This document shows, in pieces, positions 7,435 to 16,052 of a DNA stretch of 38,046 bases. The position numbers were made by a program, and so were the translations under genes. The notes beneath the pieces are model-generated. The model was not told the DNA's origin. It saw only the letters and a program-made list of their open reading frames with translations, and did not search any database. Position 1 is the stretch's first letter, and each line of letters starts with the position of its first letter. Source of the stretch: an uncultured Alphaproteobacteria bacterium (GTDB lineage Bacteria > Pseudomonadota > Alphaproteobacteria > CAAHEQ01 > UBA3637); assembly GCA_944392125.1 (NCBI GenBank), contig CALXVP010000015.1, forward strand, positions 1-38,046, read 5' to 3'.

Positions 7435-8955
7435 ATGAATGAACAATTAATTCAACTGACAGGCTCTCTCGCCTACAATCAAGCCTCCACCTTGAACGGT
7501 GAATGGCAAAAAGAAATAGCTGACGGTTTATCCGCGGATCAATCTTTTGATTCTGCCGATTTAACGGCAATGTGGGCCGATGTCTGTGCCTCACTGGAAA
7601 GCGAACTGGGCGATAAATTGGCCATTCGCTGGTTAAAACGCATTGCCCCGCATCACGTGGCAGAAGAAGAACTGCATTTATCGGTTCCGTCTCCGTGCAT
7701 TTTAGAGTTGGTCAAACGGAACTATGCCGACCAGATATTATCTTTTTGGCAACGCAAAAATCCGGCCGTTCATAAAATCGTGTTTCGTTTAGATACCAAC
7801 AAGCCCGAAATGGCTTCGGCCGATAATTTGCATTCTTGCGTATCCCATGCACCGGTTACCGCCGTGCAACCGTTGCAAAATTTTGTCGCCGATAATACGG
7901 CATTAAATCTGACCGTTGACGGGGAAAATTTACCCTGTTATTTAGACCGCTCACACACGTTTGATTCTTTTGTTGTCGGCCCATCAAACGAGTTTGCCTA
8001 TGCTGCGGCTCGCCGTGTGGCAGAAGATAAAACGGTTGCATTCAACCCGCTTTACATTCATGCGTCCGTCGGGCTCGGGAAAACGCACCTCATGCACGCG
8101 ATTGCCTGGCGAATGAAAGAGTTATATCCGGAACAAAACGTTTTATATTTATCTTCCGAACAATTTTTCCAACACTTTATTAAAGCGTTGCGACAAAATA
8201 AAACCGATTCGTTTCGCCAATTATTCCGTTCGGTTGATGTGCTGATGATTGATGATGTGCAATTCATCTTCGGGAAAAAAGCCTCGCAAGAAGAGTTTTT
8301 TCACACATTCAATCAATTAAAGGCGCAAGGAAAGAAAATTATTTTGTCGGCCGATTCGAATCCGATGGATTTACAAGGCATTGAAGATAGAATTAAAACA
8401 CGCATTGCCCAAGGGCTTGTGGTGCAAATTCAGCCCACAACGTATGAATTGCGTCTGGGGATTTTACAAAAAAAAGTGCAGGAATCTGCTTTGCCCGTTC
8501 CGGAAAACGTGATTGAGTTTTTAGCAAAAAACATAACGGCCAGTGTGCGTGAACTGGAAGGCGCCTTAAAACGGTTGACGGCGCATGCCGAACTGATGGG
8601 CACACCCATCAATCTTGATACGGCACGCGACGTGCTGAAAGATATTTTACACGTGTATGAACGCAAATTCTCCGTGTATGAAATTCAACAGGAAACGGCT
8701 TCTTACTACGGCATTAAATTATCGGATTTAAAGTCAACGCGTCGCGAAAGGAAAATTGCTCGTCCGCGTCAGTTGGCCATGTATCTCGCAAAAGAAATGA
8801 CATCACTTTCACTGCTGGATATTGCCACACAATTTGAACGTGATCATACCACCATTATTCATGCTATTCGCACCATGGAAGATTTACTGGCGCGTGATTC
8901 GCAACTTTCGGCAGATAAAGAATCCATTATCATGCGCGTGAAGGAGGGGATTTAA
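7435..8955 (+). CDS. dnaA: chromosomal replication initiator DnaA
   Basis: AAA+ ATPase that opens oriC, 506 residues from the chosen ATG. The frame is open back to 7378, but the ATG at 7435 is preceded by a purine-rich GGGATGGAAA and gives a sensible N-terminus. Domain I (about 44-105) has 'MWADVCASLESEL'. Walker A is 'GLGKTHL' (about 212-218) and Walker B 'VLMIDDVQF' (about 269-277). The C-terminal DNA-binding signature 'RDHTTIIHAIRTMED' starts near 469. About 40 extra residues precede domain I. The last base of its TAA stop is the first base of the next gene's ATG, so translation of the Hsp20 gene is probably coupled to it. Confidence 0.96.
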   Translation: MNEQLIQLTGSLAYNQASTLNGEWQKEIADGLSADQSFDSADLTAMWADVCASLESELGDKLAIRWLKRIAPHHVAEEELHLSVPSPCILELVKRNYADQILSFWQRKNPAVHKIVFRLDTNKPEMASADNLHSCVSHAPVTAVQPLQNFVADNTALNLTVDGENLPCYLDRSHTFDSFVVGPSNEFAYAAARRVAEDKTVAFNPLYIHASVGLGKTHLMHAIAWRMKELYPEQNVLYLSSEQFFQHFIKALRQNKTDSFRQLFRSVDVLMIDDVQFIFGKKASQEEFFHTFNQLKAQGKKIILSADSNPMDLQGIEDRIKTRIAQGLVVQIQPTTYELRLGILQKKVQESALPVPENVIEFLAKNITASVRELEGALKRLTAHAELMGTPINLDTARDVLKDILHVYERKFSVYEIQQETASYYGIKLSDLKSTRRERKIARPRQLAMYLAKEMTSLSLLDIATQFERDHTTIIHAIRTMEDLLARDSQLSADKESIIMRVKEGI

Positions 8956-9407
8956 TGGCAAATATCAATCCGTTTAATCAATCGTTTATGCTGGGTTTTG
9001 ATGATTTGGAAAATATGCTGTTGCGCATTTCCAAAGGTTCCGAAAATTTTCCGCCCTATAATATTGAAGTCCTCTCGCATGAAAAAATGCGTATTTCGCT
9101 CGCCGTTGCCGGCTATGCCGAAGAAGACTTGGAAGTTTCTGTAGAAGATAATCAGCTGGTTATTCGCGGTAGACAAGGAGTTGACGAATCGCGCCGATTT
9201 TTACATCGGGGTATTGCCGGCCGTTCCTTTATTAAGTCTTTTGTGTTGGCAGACGGCTTGAAGATAACCGAGGCTTTTTTGGAAAACGGGCTTTTAAACA
9301 TTGATTTGGTTAAACCCGAAAAAGTTAAAAACGTGCGTCAAATAACTATTCGCACAAAGAAAAAATCATCACCTCTTTTAACAAAACAGGAGGATAATCA
9401 TGAATAA
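8955..9407 (+). CDS. small heat-shock protein, Hsp20/IbpA family
   Basis: ATP-independent holding chaperone of 150 residues. The alpha-crystallin domain spans about 30-135: 'PPYNIEVLSHEKMRISLAVAG', then the 'VSVEDNQLVIRGRQ' strand pair, the 'LHRGIAGRSFIKSFVLADGL' loop and 'AFLENGLLNIDL'. The ATG overlaps the dnaA stop by one base (TAATG), and its AAGGAGGGG ribosome site lies inside the end of dnaA. It overlaps the next gene (DUF1150) by eight bases. The Hsp20-DUF1150 pair is known in alphaproteobacteria; its placement directly behind dnaA is unusual. Confidence 0.93.
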   Translation: MANINPFNQSFMLGFDDLENMLLRISKGSENFPPYNIEVLSHEKMRISLAVAGYAEEDLEVSVEDNQLVIRGRQGVDESRRFLHRGIAGRSFIKSFVLADGLKITEAFLENGLLNIDLVKPEKVKNVRQITIRTKKKSSPLLTKQEDNHE

Positions 9408-9627
9408 AGAAATTCAATTACCTGAAATGGAAGAAACGCCTTATTTTATGAAAAATGCCTTTTCTCTTGAAGAGGAACGCGCTTATATTAAACAAGAAAT
9501 GATGAATAATGAAATTGTTTGGGCAATTTATAATTATTTGGGCGAAAAAGTCGGCTATGCAGGCAGTCGCGAAGTTGCCTTTGCCGTTGCCAATCAAAAT
9601 GAGCTGATTGGGTTGAGCGTGCATTAA
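9400..9627 (+). CDS. DUF1150 family protein
   Basis: A 75-residue soluble protein. The segment 'NNEIVWAIYNYLGEKVGYAGS' followed by 'AFAVANQNELIGLSVH' at the very C-terminus matches the DUF1150 pattern (tryptophan-alanine strand, then an 'A..QN...P/L.SVH' ending). The family accompanies Hsp20 genes in alphaproteobacteria; its biochemical role is unknown. The ribosome-binding site AGGAGG lies within the end of the Hsp20 gene and the genes overlap by eight bases. Confidence 0.88.
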   Translation: MNKEIQLPEMEETPYFMKNAFSLEEERAYIKQEMMNNEIVWAIYNYLGEKVGYAGSREVAFAVANQNELIGLSVH

Positions 9628-9732
9628 AAAATAAACGACTTGATTTTTACGGACTTGCTTTTGCTTTAACATATCAGTTTATTTAAATATTACCGATTTG
9701 CCGATACTCGGCGAAAACTTTGCTTCATCCTC

Positions 9733-9761
9733 TTGATATTTCATTTAAAACACCCCATACT
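9733..9761 (+). promoter_or_regulatory. possible promoter of the cold-shock gene
   Basis: TTGATA (9733-9738), a 17-base spacer and CATACT (9756-9761) would give a leader of about 98 bases in front of the cold-shock gene, as is common for csp genes. The -10 match is only partial. Confidence 0.35.
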
Positions 9762-9792
9762 TTATTTGTTCGGGGTCTGATGAATACGGGAG

Positions 9793-9838
9793 CGGGGTAT
9801 CTATTCGGCCGATGATTTTCCGAAAGCATAACTCCCCG
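9793..9838 (+). promoter_or_regulatory. structured 5' leader of the cold-shock gene
   Basis: Nested pairing: CGGGG (9793-9797) with CCCCG (9834-9838), and inside it TTCGG (9804-9808) with CCGAA (9820-9824). Cold-shock mRNAs often carry temperature-sensitive leaders; a regulatory role here is inference. Confidence 0.4.
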
Positions 9839-9865
9839 ATGGGAACATAACAATGGAGTTAAATA

Positions 9866-10069
9866 ATGGCTACTGGTAAAGTTAAATGGTTTAATTACAA
9901 AAAGGGCTACGGCTTTATTAAACCGGATCAAGGTGATAAAGATATTTTTGTGCATATCACGGCGTTGCATGATTCAAAATTGCGCTCCGTTAAAGATGAG
10001 CAACCGATTTCTTACGATTTAAAAGAAGAGAACGGGAAAATCTGCGCCACAAATTTAGTTTTAAAATAA
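9866..10069 (+). CDS. cold-shock protein, CspA family
   Basis: A 67-residue single cold-shock domain that binds single-stranded nucleic acid and acts as an RNA chaperone. RNP1 is 'KGYGFI' and RNP2 is 'DIFVHI'; the opening 'GKVKWFN' is typical. The start has GGAG eight bases upstream. The position that is usually Phe in the RNP1 core (KGFGFI) is Tyr, a common conservative change. It stands alone between a structured leader and a strong terminator. Confidence 0.95.
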   Translation: MATGKVKWFNYKKGYGFIKPDQGDKDIFVHITALHDSKLRSVKDEQPISYDLKEENGKICATNLVLK

Positions 10070-10100
10070 TTAAACAGATGATTAAGTTTCATTAAAAGAA

Positions 10101-10137
10101 AAAGCGTCGGAGTTCATACGCATCCGACGCTTTTTTT
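10101..10137 (+). terminator. Rho-independent terminator after the cold-shock gene
   Basis: An 11-bp perfect stem (10101-10111 with 10123-10133) has an 11-base loop and is followed by a run of T residues to 10137. A-rich sequence on the other side means it can also end the minus-strand transcript that stops at 10177. Confidence 0.9.
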
Positions 10138-10176
10138 ATTACCTCTCATTAAAGCATAAAGGCGGTTATTGATGAT

Positions 10177-11340
10177 TTAGTCCAGCCCCTTACCTTCCCG
10201 CATCTTGTTTGCTATCGGAAGTTGACGATTTGTTTTTTGCACGACTCTTTTAGCACCGTTTGTTGTCGATTTCGGCGTTTCTTTGGCAAATCCGATTAAC
10301 GGACTAAACCGCACGTTATTCTTTTTTAACAACTCTCCGCAACATAATTCACTATAAATCAACGTTGCTTGTTTGGCTGTTAAAGGCAGGGCAATACCGT
10401 TAGGCAACACTTGCATACCTTGGCGGAAAATACCTTTTTCATCAAACGATAAATGCACCCGTGCGTTGGCAGGATATACAGCATAATCGCAACCGTGTTG
10501 ACGGCTCCGGCCGATGGTTTTAAAATCACCCTGTTGCCCGTGCATTTCATAAGTAAATTGCAATAAATGATTCTCTTGTGGCAGCAGATTGATACCACTT
10601 TCATTGGATTCGGCATCACACACCGTTAATGTTTCATTTTTACCGAAATCGGAAATTACTTGCTCTGCCCTCTGACCTGACGGCATACCCCGGCTGTTAA
10701 TATACTCTTGAACCTCTTTTGCCAACGCCTTTCTTTTTTCTGCACCCGCTCGGTTGCAAAATTGAGCGTAAATTAAATCCGCCTGTTCCGGGGTATACGG
10801 CATTTTGCGCCCGCTTGATAAAATCATTTCGCTCGCTTGCACCGTTCCTTTTTGATTGGCTGATACTTTCAGATGTGTCGTCTCTTGCATAATATCAAAA
10901 GAAAATCCGTTTTCTTCCCGTGAGCCGATGAGTTTATAAGCACCGGCATACCCTTTCCCTTCATAAAGAAATTTTACAAAACGGTATTTATCTGCCTTTT
11001 CGGGAATCTCTTTATCATCATTAACCGCCTCGTTTCTAACACGTCTGGCCACTAATTTCTCATCGGCGTTTGCTTCAACCATTATTTCTCCCGGAACAGA
11101 TGATAATTCATCGCAGATAATATATTTTCCCGTATCATCTCTCATCAACAAGTCATCACCCGTCATACGCATACCCAAACCTGTCCGCGGTGTGCGCGTA
11201 ATGAAAAAGCCGTCACCCAACTTTTGCCCAAGCGAAACAACATCGCCGTTCAACCGCATAATCTCTTTTTCACCGCCTTTTTCTTCGGCAACAATCATCG
11301 TTTGATTTGCCGTTGCATCATAATGTATTTTCATTTCCAT
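10177..11340 (-). CDS. unknown protein with a duplicated 77-residue domain
   Basis: A 387-residue soluble protein, not recognised. Residues 119-195 and 257-333 align without a gap at a fixed offset of 138, with about 22 identities by eye. Shared landmarks are F..YE, G..G..K.IG, then K-G, 'G....P.T..QA.LIY...C' at the end. The N-terminal 100 residues look like a separate beta-rich part ('GDGFFITRTPRTGLGMRMTGDDLLMRDDTGKY' region). The C-terminal tail is basic. No signal peptide or membrane helix. Two ATG codons lie two codons apart: AGGAG is 3 bases before the first and 9 before the second (11334), so the second may be used. It lies 75 bases behind the gene at 11416-12216 and probably shares its promoter. 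Confidence 0.75.
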   Translation of the reverse strand: MEMKIHYDATANQTMIVAEEKGGEKEIMRLNGDVVSLGQKLGDGFFITRTPRTGLGMRMTGDDLLMRDDTGKYIICDELSSVPGEIMVEANADEKLVARRVRNEAVNDDKEIPEKADKYRFVKFLYEGKGYAGAYKLIGSREENGFSFDIMQETTHLKVSANQKGTVQASEMILSSGRKMPYTPEQADLIYAQFCNRAGAEKRKALAKEVQEYINSRGMPSGQRAEQVISDFGKNETLTVCDAESNESGINLLPQENHLLQFTYEMHGQQGDFKTIGRSRQHGCDYAVYPANARVHLSFDEKGIFRQGMQVLPNGIALPLTAKQATLIYSELCCGELLKKNNVRFSPLIGFAKETPKSTTNGAKRVVQKTNRQLPIANKMREGKGLD

Positions 11341-11415
11341 TAACTCCTATTGCAAGATTCTTCATTTTTGATTTATGTTACATCAAATGAAACGATTTGT
11401 CAACTTTTATTTTAA

Positions 11416-12216
11416 CTATTTTACCCGTTGTTTGGCTACCGCAACCGTATATGTATTGAAAGCCGTGTGCGCTTGTATTAACTGCAACTTACTTTTGGCA
11501 ACTTGCGTTTCCTCTTGCGTGGCAAAGCAATTCCGCAAAACGGATTGGTATGCCTCGCGGGCTTCTTTGAAACGATGTTGGCTATATAAGACATCACCAT
11601 ATACATTTTGCACAGGCGCATATCCGCGATGAGCCAATAGCTGAATGGTTTGAACAATCACATTTGATTCTAAACGCGCCATATCGTCATTCTTATTTGA
11701 GGCGTCATCAAGAGCGGTTTGCAAGCGGTTTGCAACCTGTTGCGCAAATGTTTCTCCCCGATTATTTCGGCATTGCAATGCATCATATAATTGTGGCGTA
11801 AACGGTTTGTTGCGTAAATTCGGCAAGTCCTGCGCAAATGCCGTTATAGCGTGCACATTTTCAACGGCATTTTCTTTTGATAAAAACGGAATTAACACTT
11901 GTGGTTCAAACAACTCTTTTAAATAAGCCGAACCTGCCGTTTGCGCGCTATAATCACGATATCGGAATATATAATCCGTATCTTGCCCACAAACGCAACA
12001 GGCTTTCACATACCCTGCACCGGCAATGGCAGATCCCTCTTTTGCCATTTCGCCTAAAATCGCCAATGCTTTTTTCTGGCGAATACGAATCTGCGTTAAC
12101 GCCCGTTTCTCTTCCGGCGATAAACTTTCTGCTTTATTTTGTAAAGCCATCACCTCCGCAACGATTTTTTTAACCGTTTGCACCGTTTGTGATACTGTTG
12201 CTTGTTCCTTTTGCAT
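11416..12216 (-). CDS. unknown protein with CC-x-C motif and TPR-like C-terminus
   Basis: A 266-residue soluble protein, not recognised. The N-terminus is helical and charged (residues 1-60). A 'KACCVCGQDTDYIF' motif near residues 71-84 could bind metal or form a disulfide. The C-terminal part contains a TPR-like helix pair, 'YGDVLYSQHRFKEAREAYQS', and continues to another helix. No clear Shine-Dalgarno precedes the ATG at 12216. A good sigma70-like promoter lies 60 bases upstream. It is the first gene of an apparent two-gene unit with the duplicated-domain protein. Confidence 0.7.
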   Translation of the reverse strand: MQKEQATVSQTVQTVKKIVAEVMALQNKAESLSPEEKRALTQIRIRQKKALAILGEMAKEGSAIAGAGYVKACCVCGQDTDYIFRYRDYSAQTAGSAYLKELFEPQVLIPFLSKENAVENVHAITAFAQDLPNLRNKPFTPQLYDALQCRNNRGETFAQQVANRLQTALDDASNKNDDMARLESNVIVQTIQLLAHRGYAPVQNVYGDVLYSQHRFKEAREAYQSVLRNCFATQEETQVAKSKLQLIQAHTAFNTYTVAVAKQRVK

Positions 12217-12545
12217 TTTGATTTAAATTCACGTTACCCTTCACTTCCCCGCTTTTCGCAAACAGGATATAGCGTTAGTATAACATAAACATTGATTCTT
12301 TTCAAGATAATTCTTTGCATGTATATTTCTGACGCACTCGATTTACAGTAGCAGTCAAACAACGCTAATCCTCAGATATTTTGAAACGAACACGTGCCCA
12401 TCTCTGCTTAACCGCAGGAATGCCGTCATATTCCCGCAGATAAGCCTTTGCGAATAATCATCTGCGATACAGGACACCTTAAAAGACGTTGTGGAAATAA
12501 ATCAGATTGCCCCTTATCAAGACCACATTCAAAATCGCGCTCTAC
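12217..12545. other. spacer with promoter and no clear gene
   Basis: Apart from the promoter at 12277-12305 I see no gene. On the minus strand between about 12370 and 12545 there are short open stretches in different frames, one ending in a protein-like basic segment 'AVKQRWARVRFKISED'. This could be the remains of a broken gene, but it is too short to name. Confidence 0.3.
12277..12305 (-). promoter_or_regulatory. sigma70-like promoter of the 12216-10177 gene pair
   Basis: On the minus strand: -35 TTGAAA (12300-12305), a 17-base spacer, -10 TATACT (12277-12282). The expected leader is about 54 bases. Confidence 0.65.
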
Positions 12546-14477
12546 CTACGGCTTATGGCACATACCGCCACCTTGTCCGGCTAATTGCCAAGACCATTCG
12601 GCACAACACCATGAACCCATCCACGTTCCGCCGTTGACCTTACAACACAGCGAATCACGCTTTTGTTTATCTATATTGAAACTGCTACCCGTTTTACAGC
12701 ATAACTTATCAATTTCTAAATACTGCGGGTTTTCATTGTAATAAAATGTGCCGTCCAAACGTTCGCAACAGGCCCGCATGTATTTTTCTTCTTCCAGTTC
12801 ATTTCCAAACAAACCATACGCTTTAGAAGAATTTTCGCCACAACAAATTTGCACGGAATCAACAATAACGGATTCCGTCCCCTGCGGGCATGTTCCTAAA
12901 CAAGCCTTTGCGCTATCGGGATTTTTCCCGTCCGGGCACTGCAAATTATTCGAGCAACAGAGTTGTGCGCCCGCATTCCATGCACAAGGGCTCATACAAC
13001 ACACGCCGTCACGCCACTCACCATTATTACCGTTTTTCTCACAACATGTTTGATTTGCTTCACCCGAAACATCCGTTTCTCCGCAACAGCACACACCGTC
13101 AACAGCCTGAGCGGGGCTACCGTCCGGGCACGGCGTCGTGCAGTTTCCGTCAGGGTTCGGAGATGATGCACATGCTGCCGAAGCATTACCGGCATAATCT
13201 TTACCCGTCAACACATTTCCACTTAATTCACAACATGTTCCGCCGGAGTCGACCCCCGAAACCCACATAAAGCCCGCATTTTCACAGCATGTTTCGTTGA
13301 CTGCGCCTTTATTATCCTTCGCTCCGCAACAGCACACACCGTTAATCTCCGTCGGCCAACGCCCGTCAAAACATCTATTGGAACACGCGCTTCCTGCCGG
13401 AATACAAACATCAGCGGGGTTACCGTCCGTCGTCAATCCCGTTCGTTGACCACCCGAAATTTCGCAACAAGTGCCTGAAACCCATTCATGCCCGGCATTT
13501 CGGCAACACCCGGAATTTTCACTTAACAAAGTCGCATCGCAACACCCGGCATTCTCCGCATTCCCGACAAACGCATTGCCAACCGTTCCACCCGTCCGCG
13601 CTTCCCAAACACCATCATCTGCTTGCTCCGTATACTTTTTATTGCTTGCCACGCAACACAATCCGCCGGCTCTGCTCCATCTGCCACCGGCTTGTTTACA
13701 ACAAGATTCACATTCCTCTAAAATCGGTCCGTCCATAAACGGGGTATATGTTACGCACATAATATCATCATCCGGCGTATCCGAGGTATTCGGATCTTCG
13801 GTATCGCTATCATCATCGCCGTTTCCACCGCTTTCTTCCTCTTCATCTTCCGATACCAGCAAACCCAGCGGACCAAAATATAGAATTAAAGACTCATAAT
13901 TCAATGCCGCCGTTTCAAAATCAATATCCGTTTGCCCCGATAACTGCAAAGCGGATTTGCGCTCGTTTTTCTCTTCTTCCGTTTTTATATCATCAAAGAT
14001 ATCGCAATCAATATCTTCCAGTTTTGTATCTCCGCAATCCGTATATGTGGGTCCGATAAGGGCACACGTTTCACCGTATGTGCCGTATTTAATTTGCTCG
14101 CAAACAGGCTTTGAAATACCGGCAATACGCACCGTATACCCACCGTTATTTTCAACATTCACCATCACGGGCGAAATCGTATTGGTTACAAAATAATCGC
14201 CCTTCATATTCTGCTCGGGAACAGATGTAATCAACCGCACGTTGACCGGCCCTTTTTCGGCATATTTCAAATCAAGCGTGCGCGCACCGGCAACGGCTAT
14301 ATTAAAATCATTCACCGTTTCATTTTCCGCTCGAATCTGTAATGCATATCTAATACCGACAATTCCACCGACAGCCAACACCCCCATAATTGCCAACACG
14401 CCGATCATTTCAACCATTGATCGCCCTTGTTGCAACAGTGCCTCTACTTTATTTTCAATTGCCGATTTATTTTTCAT
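12546..14477 (-). CDS. large prepilin-like protein rich in Cys-Cys pairs
   Basis: 643 residues from the ATG at 14477, chosen because AGAGG lies eight bases upstream; the frame is open to another ATG at 14501. The short leader ends at G18-RSMVE (Glu at +5), a prepilin-peptidase-like site. A hydrophobic helix to about residue 45 and a pilin-like domain to about 205 follow. An acidic Asp/Glu/Ser linker (about 210-238) leads to a C-terminal region with 17 Cys-Cys pairs, two of them CCC, in loose repeats such as 'GVCCCG', 'ETCCEN', 'GTCCEL'. The architecture matches the partial gene at 1-1967. Export and disulfide stabilisation are inferred; adhesion or surface armour is possible. It has its own promoter. 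Confidence 0.82.
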   Translation of the reverse strand: MKNKSAIENKVEALLQQGRSMVEMIGVLAIMGVLAVGGIVGIRYALQIRAENETVNDFNIAVAGARTLDLKYAEKGPVNVRLITSVPEQNMKGDYFVTNTISPVMVNVENNGGYTVRIAGISKPVCEQIKYGTYGETCALIGPTYTDCGDTKLEDIDCDIFDDIKTEEEKNERKSALQLSGQTDIDFETAALNYESLILYFGPLGLLVSEDEEEESGGNGDDDSDTEDPNTSDTPDDDIMCVTYTPFMDGPILEECESCCKQAGGRWSRAGGLCCVASNKKYTEQADDGVWEARTGGTVGNAFVGNAENAGCCDATLLSENSGCCRNAGHEWVSGTCCEISGGQRTGLTTDGNPADVCIPAGSACSNRCFDGRWPTEINGVCCCGAKDNKGAVNETCCENAGFMWVSGVDSGGTCCELSGNVLTGKDYAGNASAACASSPNPDGNCTTPCPDGSPAQAVDGVCCCGETDVSGEANQTCCEKNGNNGEWRDGVCCMSPCAWNAGAQLCCSNNLQCPDGKNPDSAKACLGTCPQGTESVIVDSVQICCGENSSKAYGLFGNELEEEKYMRACCERLDGTFYYNENPQYLEIDKLCCKTGSSFNIDKQKRDSLCCKVNGGTWMGSWCCAEWSWQLAGQGGGMCHKP

Positions 14478-14549
14478 TGCCGACACCTCTACTCCCCGCA
14501 TTTACCAACCGCCATAAGGATGCCTTATTTTATGCATCTCTCTTCTTTC

Positions 14550-14578
14550 AGAATATCAAAAATCACGCGCAACGTCAA
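14550..14578 (-). promoter_or_regulatory. sigma70-like promoter of the prepilin-like gene
   Basis: On the minus strand: -35 TTGACG (14573-14578), a 17-base spacer, -10 TATTCT (14550-14555). The start of transcription is expected about 66 bases before the ATG. Confidence 0.65.
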
Positions 14579-14677
14579 TCACTTTTTCATGGATTTCCCC
14601 TCATCCGCGATTATTGAATAAAAAAATTATCCATTCACTTTCTTACGTTGGGCTTTGTATCTCGTTGCCGATTTGTC

Positions 14678-15907
14678 TTACCTCGCTTGTTTTATGTTTC
14701 CATTCACATCGTTCATATACTGCCATTCATCTTTCGTTGTTTTCTGATAAACCTCTTCATCCCATTTATCCCAAGAAAGAATCACGGTTGTTTTATCTTC
14801 TTTAACAATCTCACCCGTTTCTTCCGGAACCGATTGGCGGTAAAACTTTTTGCCCCCTTTATCTAATACAATTGAATCTTGCCAAAACGGATGCTTTATT
14901 TTAATGGGATCACTAACCACTTCAAACGGGCGACACACCGTTTGCATTCTCTGTTCCAACGCTTCTTGATTTAAAATCTTATTTTCCTTGTTTGCAGGCA
15001 CCATTTTTTTCAAAATATTGCATCTGATTTCATTTCCCGTAAATGCACCCAACCACTCTTGCGGCGCATCAAAAAACGGCGCTAACTTTTCTTTTTGGAT
15101 TTTTTTAAAAGTTTCACCCTGTATATAAGCATATTTTTTCGGTTTTACCACCCCTGTTACATACCCAAAGTGCAATACAACTTCTTTCAACGATGAAACT
15201 TTACCCCCCTTTGCCAAAATATCTTTATATAATCCGCAATCTTCGGCATACGTATATTGAATATCATAGCGGATTTTATTTTTCTCCAAAAAGTCTCGGC
15301 GAATCATAATTGTCGGGTGTGCAAGACCCGAAGAAAAATAAGTGTTAATTTCAACTTCATCCGGATTATTGATTGACGGCACGCCGGCAGGCGGCGTTAC
15401 CGGTGTTTCTTCCCATATAATACCACCGCCCAAAACGGTTATTTCAGGGTATCTCTCCATTGCCCAAACTTGCCGTTCCAAGCGCCACGGAAGCGCTTTA
15501 TCGTCATCATCCATCCGAGCCACATATTTCCCGCGCGCCCTGTCAAGTCCGCGATTTAAAGAATAAATAAGGCCGTGATTGCCGTTATTCTGTATAATAA
15601 CAAGCCGAGGATCCTTTTGGGCATAAAAACGCAGTTGCTCCATCGTATTATCCGTTGACCCATCATCCACAATGATAAACTCAAAATCCGTATATGTTTG
15701 ATTCAGAATTGATTCAATCGCATACGGCAGGGCCTGTGCCCGATTGTAGGTTGACATTAAAACACTGACGGTCGGTTTGTGAAAAAAACGTGTATACATG
15801 CGCGTAATCGTTTGATGGTAGTTACCACCCAACCAGCCGACACACAACAAAATTACTCCCAACAATAATACTTTAATGCGTTTTCTAAAAAGTTTTGTGC
15901 GTTTCAT
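14678..15907 (-). CDS. membrane-anchored family 2 glycosyltransferase
   Basis: 409 residues from the ATG at 15907 (GGAG upstream; the frame is open to 15952 but without a ribosome site there). A very basic N-terminus (MKRTKLFRKRIK) precedes one hydrophobic helix (about 13-31). The GT-A catalytic domain follows: 'VSVLMSTYNRA', 'ILNQTYTDFEFIIVDDGSTDNT', the DxD-type 'ARMDDDDKALP', and an acceptor-side 'DCGLYKDIL'. The C-terminal 150 residues are family-specific and unplaced. By the positive-inside rule the catalytic domain would face the periplasm, which is odd for a nucleotide-sugar enzyme. It lies between the prepilin-like gene and hipBA; the substrate is unknown. Confidence 0.88.
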   Translation of the reverse strand: MKRTKLFRKRIKVLLLGVILLCVGWLGGNYHQTITRMYTRFFHKPTVSVLMSTYNRAQALPYAIESILNQTYTDFEFIIVDDGSTDNTMEQLRFYAQKDPRLVIIQNNGNHGLIYSLNRGLDRARGKYVARMDDDDKALPWRLERQVWAMERYPEITVLGGGIIWEETPVTPPAGVPSINNPDEVEINTYFSSGLAHPTIMIRRDFLEKNKIRYDIQYTYAEDCGLYKDILAKGGKVSSLKEVVLHFGYVTGVVKPKKYAYIQGETFKKIQKEKLAPFFDAPQEWLGAFTGNEIRCNILKKMVPANKENKILNQEALEQRMQTVCRPFEVVSDPIKIKHPFWQDSIVLDKGGKKFYRQSVPEETGEIVKEDKTTVILSWDKWDEEVYQKTTKDEWQYMNDVNGNIKQAR

Positions 15908-16023
15908 AATATTTTTTCTCCGTTTTTTTCTATACATTACCCGAGAAGACATAAAAAAACAAGTCTCTTTTTACTGATTCATTTACTTTTTGCATTTTTA
16001 ATTCTGATTACTTTATTTTTTGC

Positions 16024-16052
16024 TTGACTTTTAATAGCAGATAATATATAAT
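16024..16052 (+). promoter_or_regulatory. sigma70-like promoter of hipBA
   Basis: TTGACT (16024-16029), a 17-base spacer and a perfect TATAAT (16047-16052). The start of transcription is expected near 16059. Confidence 0.75.
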
